A stretch of 8,996 bases of DNA. Source: Oscillospiraceae bacterium. GTDB lineage: Bacteria; Bacillota; Clostridia; Oscillospirales; Oscillospiraceae. The notes beneath the pieces are model-generated. The model ran no database searches. It was not told where the DNA came from and worked only from the letters and a program-made list of their open reading frames with translations. A program made the translations under genes and the position numbers. This document shows positions 7,015 to 8,996 of the stretch, in pieces. The first letter of the stretch is position 1, and each line of letters begins with the position of its first letter. Location of the stretch: the NCBI GenBank assembly GCA_021199595.1, contig JAJQHT010000053.1:1-8996 (forward strand). Direction: 5' to 3'.

Positions 7015-8505
7015 ATGAAGCATTTCAAAACACTGCTGTCCCTGCTGCTGTCTCTGGCCCTTGTTCTGGGGCTGAGCTGCGGGGCCTTCGCCTCCAGCGA
7101 GGCGTCCGGGGAGGCCTCCGATGACCTTACCGACGGCCTGACGGACATCATTACCAATGAGGATTCCATCACCATCACAAGCGGCGTAGAGGTCATCGAC
7201 GGGGAGACCATCACCGCCGTGGACGGCACCGCCATTCAGAACTCCGGCGATTCTGTCGTGGTCGTCCGCAACTCCTATGTGGAGGGCAGCACGACCTCCG
7301 AGACCGAGCCGCTGACCGGCAACCCCGGAAACCTGCTGGTGGCCGGGAGCATCCGCACCACCCTGGCCCTGGGCCAGGCCCACAGCTTCTATATCAACTC
7401 CACCATCGTATCCCAGAACTGGGCGGCTCTTTCCACGGACGGGGCAGAGCCTGTGACCGAGGAGGGCCAGACCGAGCTTAGCCTGTATACCTACGGCTCC
7501 ACTGCTATCACCACTGAGGGCGGCTATGGCGCGTATTCCGACCTGTTCTGCAATCTGCTGGTCTATGGCTCCACCATCCAGTCCGCGGAGATTGGCATTA
7601 TCTCCGGCACCTATGGCCGCGTGGTCATCGGCACCATTGCCGACGGCGAGGCGGACGAGGACGTGGCCGAGTATCTGACCGAGGACGACATGGCACTCCG
7701 GGAGGACAAGACCCTGGGCAGCACCATCGCCGGCGGCCGGAACGCCCTGATGATTCACAGCGTCAATCTGCCTCCTTACTGGGAATATGAGGGCTATTCT
7801 GAGGAGGAGCTGCCCCTGTACGCCACGGAAGTCACTGTGAACGGCAGCATCCTGACCACCGACCTGTCTCTGGATCAGGGTGTAGAATATGACGAGCAGA
7901 AGCAGGCATACATCGACCACACTGCCGGCAGCGTCATCCTTATCAAGAGCACTAATACGGACATCCAGCTGACCGACTCTCAGCTCATTGCGGACGAGAA
8001 CGGCACCGGGGCCATCATTCACACGGTCTATAATAACGACACCGGCTTTATGAACGCCGTTCCCGATGGAGAATATTACCCCGGCGTTTCCATTACCATG
8101 ATGGACATGGCCGTGTCCGGCGACGTGATTCACGAGGACTATCAGCGCGACCTGTATCTGACGCTGTCCGCCGCCTCTCTGACCGGCGCAATCAATTACT
8201 ACGACTGCGCCCACTGGAACGAGGCAGCCGAGGCCGAGGGCTTCACGGACTACGCGCTGGACGAGACCTATGAGACCGTTCACGGCGCCTACCTGACCCT
8301 GACCGACGGCTCCGCCTGGGTCGTGACAGAGGAAAGCACCCTTCTGGGCCTGACCATCGACGAGACCTCCACCATCACCGGCACAATGACCGTGGACGGC
8401 GTAGAGACCGAAATCACCGCCGGCACCTACGAGGGCGAAATCGTCCTGACGCCCGCCGAAACCGCCTCTGCTGAGGCCGCCTCCGGCGAGGCCAGCCAGG
8501 GCTGA
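7015..8505 (+). CDS. Exported acidic beta-helix-like protein with SGEAS motifs at both ends
   Basis: A 496-residue secreted protein of unknown function. The signal peptide (MKHFK, long Leu-rich core) probably ends at AFA-SS after residue 26; C22 in GLSC is a poor lipobox because the -3 residue is Gly. Mature residues 27-35 are SSEASGEAS and the extreme C terminus is ASGEASQG. Between them, short strands rich in Thr, Ser, Val and Ile with repeated turns (VRNSYVEGS, INSTIVSQN, YGSTAITTE, YGSTIQSAE, LGSTIAGGR, VNGSILTTD, LTDSQLIAD, ITMMDMAVSG, TLSAASLTGAI, TITGTMTVDG) look like rungs of a right-handed parallel beta-helix, as in pectate-lyase-like or adhesin folds. No pectate lyase catalytic motif is visible. 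The protein is very acidic. The start at 7015 is chosen because AAGGAGAG lies 6 bases upstream and the signal peptide begins there; the frame is open from 6928, but that stretch contains the promoter. The stop is only 9 bases before the riboswitch promoter, with no terminator of its own. Confidence 0.9.
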   Translation: MKHFKTLLSLLLSLALVLGLSCGAFASSEASGEASDDLTDGLTDIITNEDSITITSGVEVIDGETITAVDGTAIQNSGDSVVVVRNSYVEGSTTSETEPLTGNPGNLLVAGSIRTTLALGQAHSFYINSTIVSQNWAALSTDGAEPVTEEGQTELSLYTYGSTAITTEGGYGAYSDLFCNLLVYGSTIQSAEIGIISGTYGRVVIGTIADGEADEDVAEYLTEDDMALREDKTLGSTIAGGRNALMIHSVNLPPYWEYEGYSEEELPLYATEVTVNGSILTTDLSLDQGVEYDEQKQAYIDHTAGSVILIKSTNTDIQLTDSQLIADENGTGAIIHTVYNNDTGFMNAVPDGEYYPGVSITMMDMAVSGDVIHEDYQRDLYLTLSAASLTGAINYYDCAHWNEAAEAEGFTDYALDETYETVHGAYLTLTDGSAWVVTEESTLLGLTIDETSTITGTMTVDGVETEITAGTYEGEIVLTPAETASAEAASGEASQG

Positions 8506-8514
8506 GAAAAACGC

Positions 8515-8543
8515 TTGACAATCCTCTGTCGAGAGTGTATAAT
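8515..8543 (+). promoter_or_regulatory. Consensus sigma-A promoter of the riboswitch transcript
   Basis: Exact TTGACA (8515-8520), 17-base spacer and exact TATAAT (8538-8543). Transcription should begin near 8550, directly at the 5' edge of the riboswitch P1 helix. This placement strongly supports the RNA call. Confidence 0.93.
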
Positions 8544-8549
8544 TGACGG

Positions 8550-8659
8550 AAGTAAAAGGGAGTAGTTTGCACAGTCCCGTCTGTGTTGCGTGATTCGTCA
8601 ATACGGCTGAAAGGCCCGGATCACCTTAGATGTCTACCGTCTATAACAAGACTTTTACC
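8550..8659 (+). ncRNA. yybP-ykoY manganese riboswitch aptamer
   Basis: The leader matches the yybP-ykoY Mn2+-sensing aptamer in sequence and fold. P1 pairs GTAAAAG (8552-8558) with CTTTTAC (8652-8658). The L1 consensus GGGAGTAG follows (8558-8565). P2 is CACAG/CTGTG (8570-8574 with 8581-8585). P3 is GTGAT/ATCAC (8590-8594 with 8620-8624), capped by the conserved L3 TCGTCAATACGG (8595-8606) and a GGCT-GAAA-GGCC tetraloop stem (8605-8616), then CCGG. P4 is TAGA/TCTA (8627-8630 with 8640-8643), and the conserved AACAAGAC closes it (8645-8652). In known members the L1 and L3 loops dock and bind Mn2+ and Mg2+. Here the P1 3' strand is shared with the following terminator, so metal binding should favour antitermination, switching the downstream gene on when Mn2+ is high. 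Confidence 0.93.
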
Positions 8660-8696
8660 GCACAGGTTTCGCGTGTGGTAAAAGTCTTTTTATTTT
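8648..8696 (+). terminator. Riboswitch-controlled intrinsic terminator (expression platform)
   Basis: A 16-bp stem (8648-8663 with 8673-8688, one G-U pair) with a 9-base loop is followed by TTTATTTT. Its left arm contains the whole P1 3' strand (8652-8658), so the terminator and the folded aptamer exclude each other. Confidence 0.95.
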
Positions 8697-8700
8697 CCCC

Positions 8701-8729
8701 TTCCCACAGACGGCCCGCTCATGTATAAT
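8701..8729 (+). promoter_or_regulatory. Possible internal promoter after the riboswitch terminator
   Basis: TTCCCA (8701-8706, four of six -35 matches), a 17-base spacer and exact TATAAT (8724-8729) end 17 bases before the ribosome binding site, like the other promoters here. If active it would give basal expression that escapes riboswitch control; it may also be chance in AT-rich sequence. Confidence 0.35.
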
Positions 8730-8761
8730 AATGCCCATAATATTACAAGGAGGACGCGCGC

Positions 8762-8996
8762 ATGAAGGATGTAATCGCCACCTTTTTGAAGTGGCTGACC
8801 GCTGTATTGGAATTTGTCATCGCCATGATTTTGGCCGTGGGCATCATTCTGCTGTCCATTCGGCTGATTTCCTCCATGGTGAACATCCCGAACCTGGAGA
8901 CCTGGCCCAACTATGACGACCTGCTGGAGACCTGCTTCAACCTAATCATCGGCGTGGAGCTGATACGCATGATGTATTACCACACCTCCAACACGG
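8762..8996 (+). CDS. Small PsiE-like membrane protein under manganese riboswitch (3' end outside window)
   Basis: The first 78 codons of a membrane protein, cut by the window end. ATG follows AAGGAGGA (8747-8754) with 7 bases spacing. Residues about 9-35 form a long hydrophobic helix (WLTAVLEFVIAMILAVGIILL); a soluble stretch PNLETWPNYDDLLE comes next, then the start of a second membrane segment, FNLIIGVELIRMMYYHTSN. The GVELI[RK]M...HT motif resembles small clostridial membrane proteins related to the phosphate-starvation protein PsiE; this family call is from memory of motif style and is tentative. The gene lies directly behind a Mn2+ riboswitch, so a role in manganese tolerance or in handling metal-linked phosphate or membrane stress is inferred. 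It does not look like MntP, TerC/YkoY or a P-type ATPase, the usual genes behind this riboswitch. Confidence 0.85.
   Translation, partial: MKDVIATFLKWLTAVLEFVIAMILAVGIILLSIRLISSMVNIPNLETWPNYDDLLETCFNLIIGVELIRMMYYHTSNT

Noticed and set aside
6919..8601. 560-codon open frame on the minus strand across the beta-helix gene
   Set aside because: It would run through the riboswitch, both promoters and the whole opposite gene; it is a codon-bias shadow.
8549..8700. Reading the leader as a small RNA or attenuator unrelated to metal
   Set aside because: The GGGAGTAG, TCGTCAAT, CCGG and AACAAGAC blocks in the right order, with P1-P4 pairing, fit the yybP-ykoY family too well.
8731..8916. 61-codon plus-strand frame overlapping the membrane protein start
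   Set aside because: It has no ribosome binding site and lies in another frame of the gene at 8762, which has an ideal one.

Overview
The window looks like chromosome of a GC-rich Gram-positive gut-type clostridium, most likely Oscillospiraceae (Flavonifractor/Oscillibacter-like). This is an inference from strong AGGAGG ribosome binding sites, near-consensus sigma-A promoters (two are exact TTGACA-N17-TATAAT), GTG starts, a diacylglyceryl-type lipoprotein, GC-rich codons against AT-rich intergenic gaps, and protein style. No mobile element, phage gene, tRNA, rRNA or CRISPR array was seen.

Layout, left to right: (1) the 3' part of typA/bipA, a ribosome-associated GTPase, closed by a strong terminator at 958-1008. 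(2) An AT-rich gap with promoter signals, then an exported M20C dipeptidase of the PepD type (1184-2779). (3) A short perfect hairpin with flanking direct repeats (2820-2878) between this gene and a convergent EamA/DMT transporter on the minus strand (2933-3883). (4) A divergent promoter region, then a small acidic lipoprotein with a duplicated domain (4051-4725) and its terminator. (5) A U32/DUF3656 protein of the RlhA type (4871-6910). (6) An exported acidic beta-helix-like protein (7015-8505). (7) A consensus promoter, a yybP-ykoY Mn2+ riboswitch (about 8550-8659) with an overlapping terminator, and the first 78 codons of a small membrane protein (8762 to the window end).

Most genes look like separate transcription units: nearly every start has its own TATAAT box 14-24 bases before its Shine-Dalgarno sequence. 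Three of the complete products are exported (dipeptidase, lipoprotein, beta-helix protein). The lipoprotein and the beta-helix protein share an SGEAS low-complexity motif.

The most interesting part is the right end. A well-formed manganese riboswitch appears to control, by antitermination, a small PsiE-like membrane protein, which is not one of the well-known manganese exporters. Other points worth a second look are the exported PepD homologue that has lost the conserved lid-domain histidine motif, the SGEAS motif, and the internal duplication in the lipoprotein.
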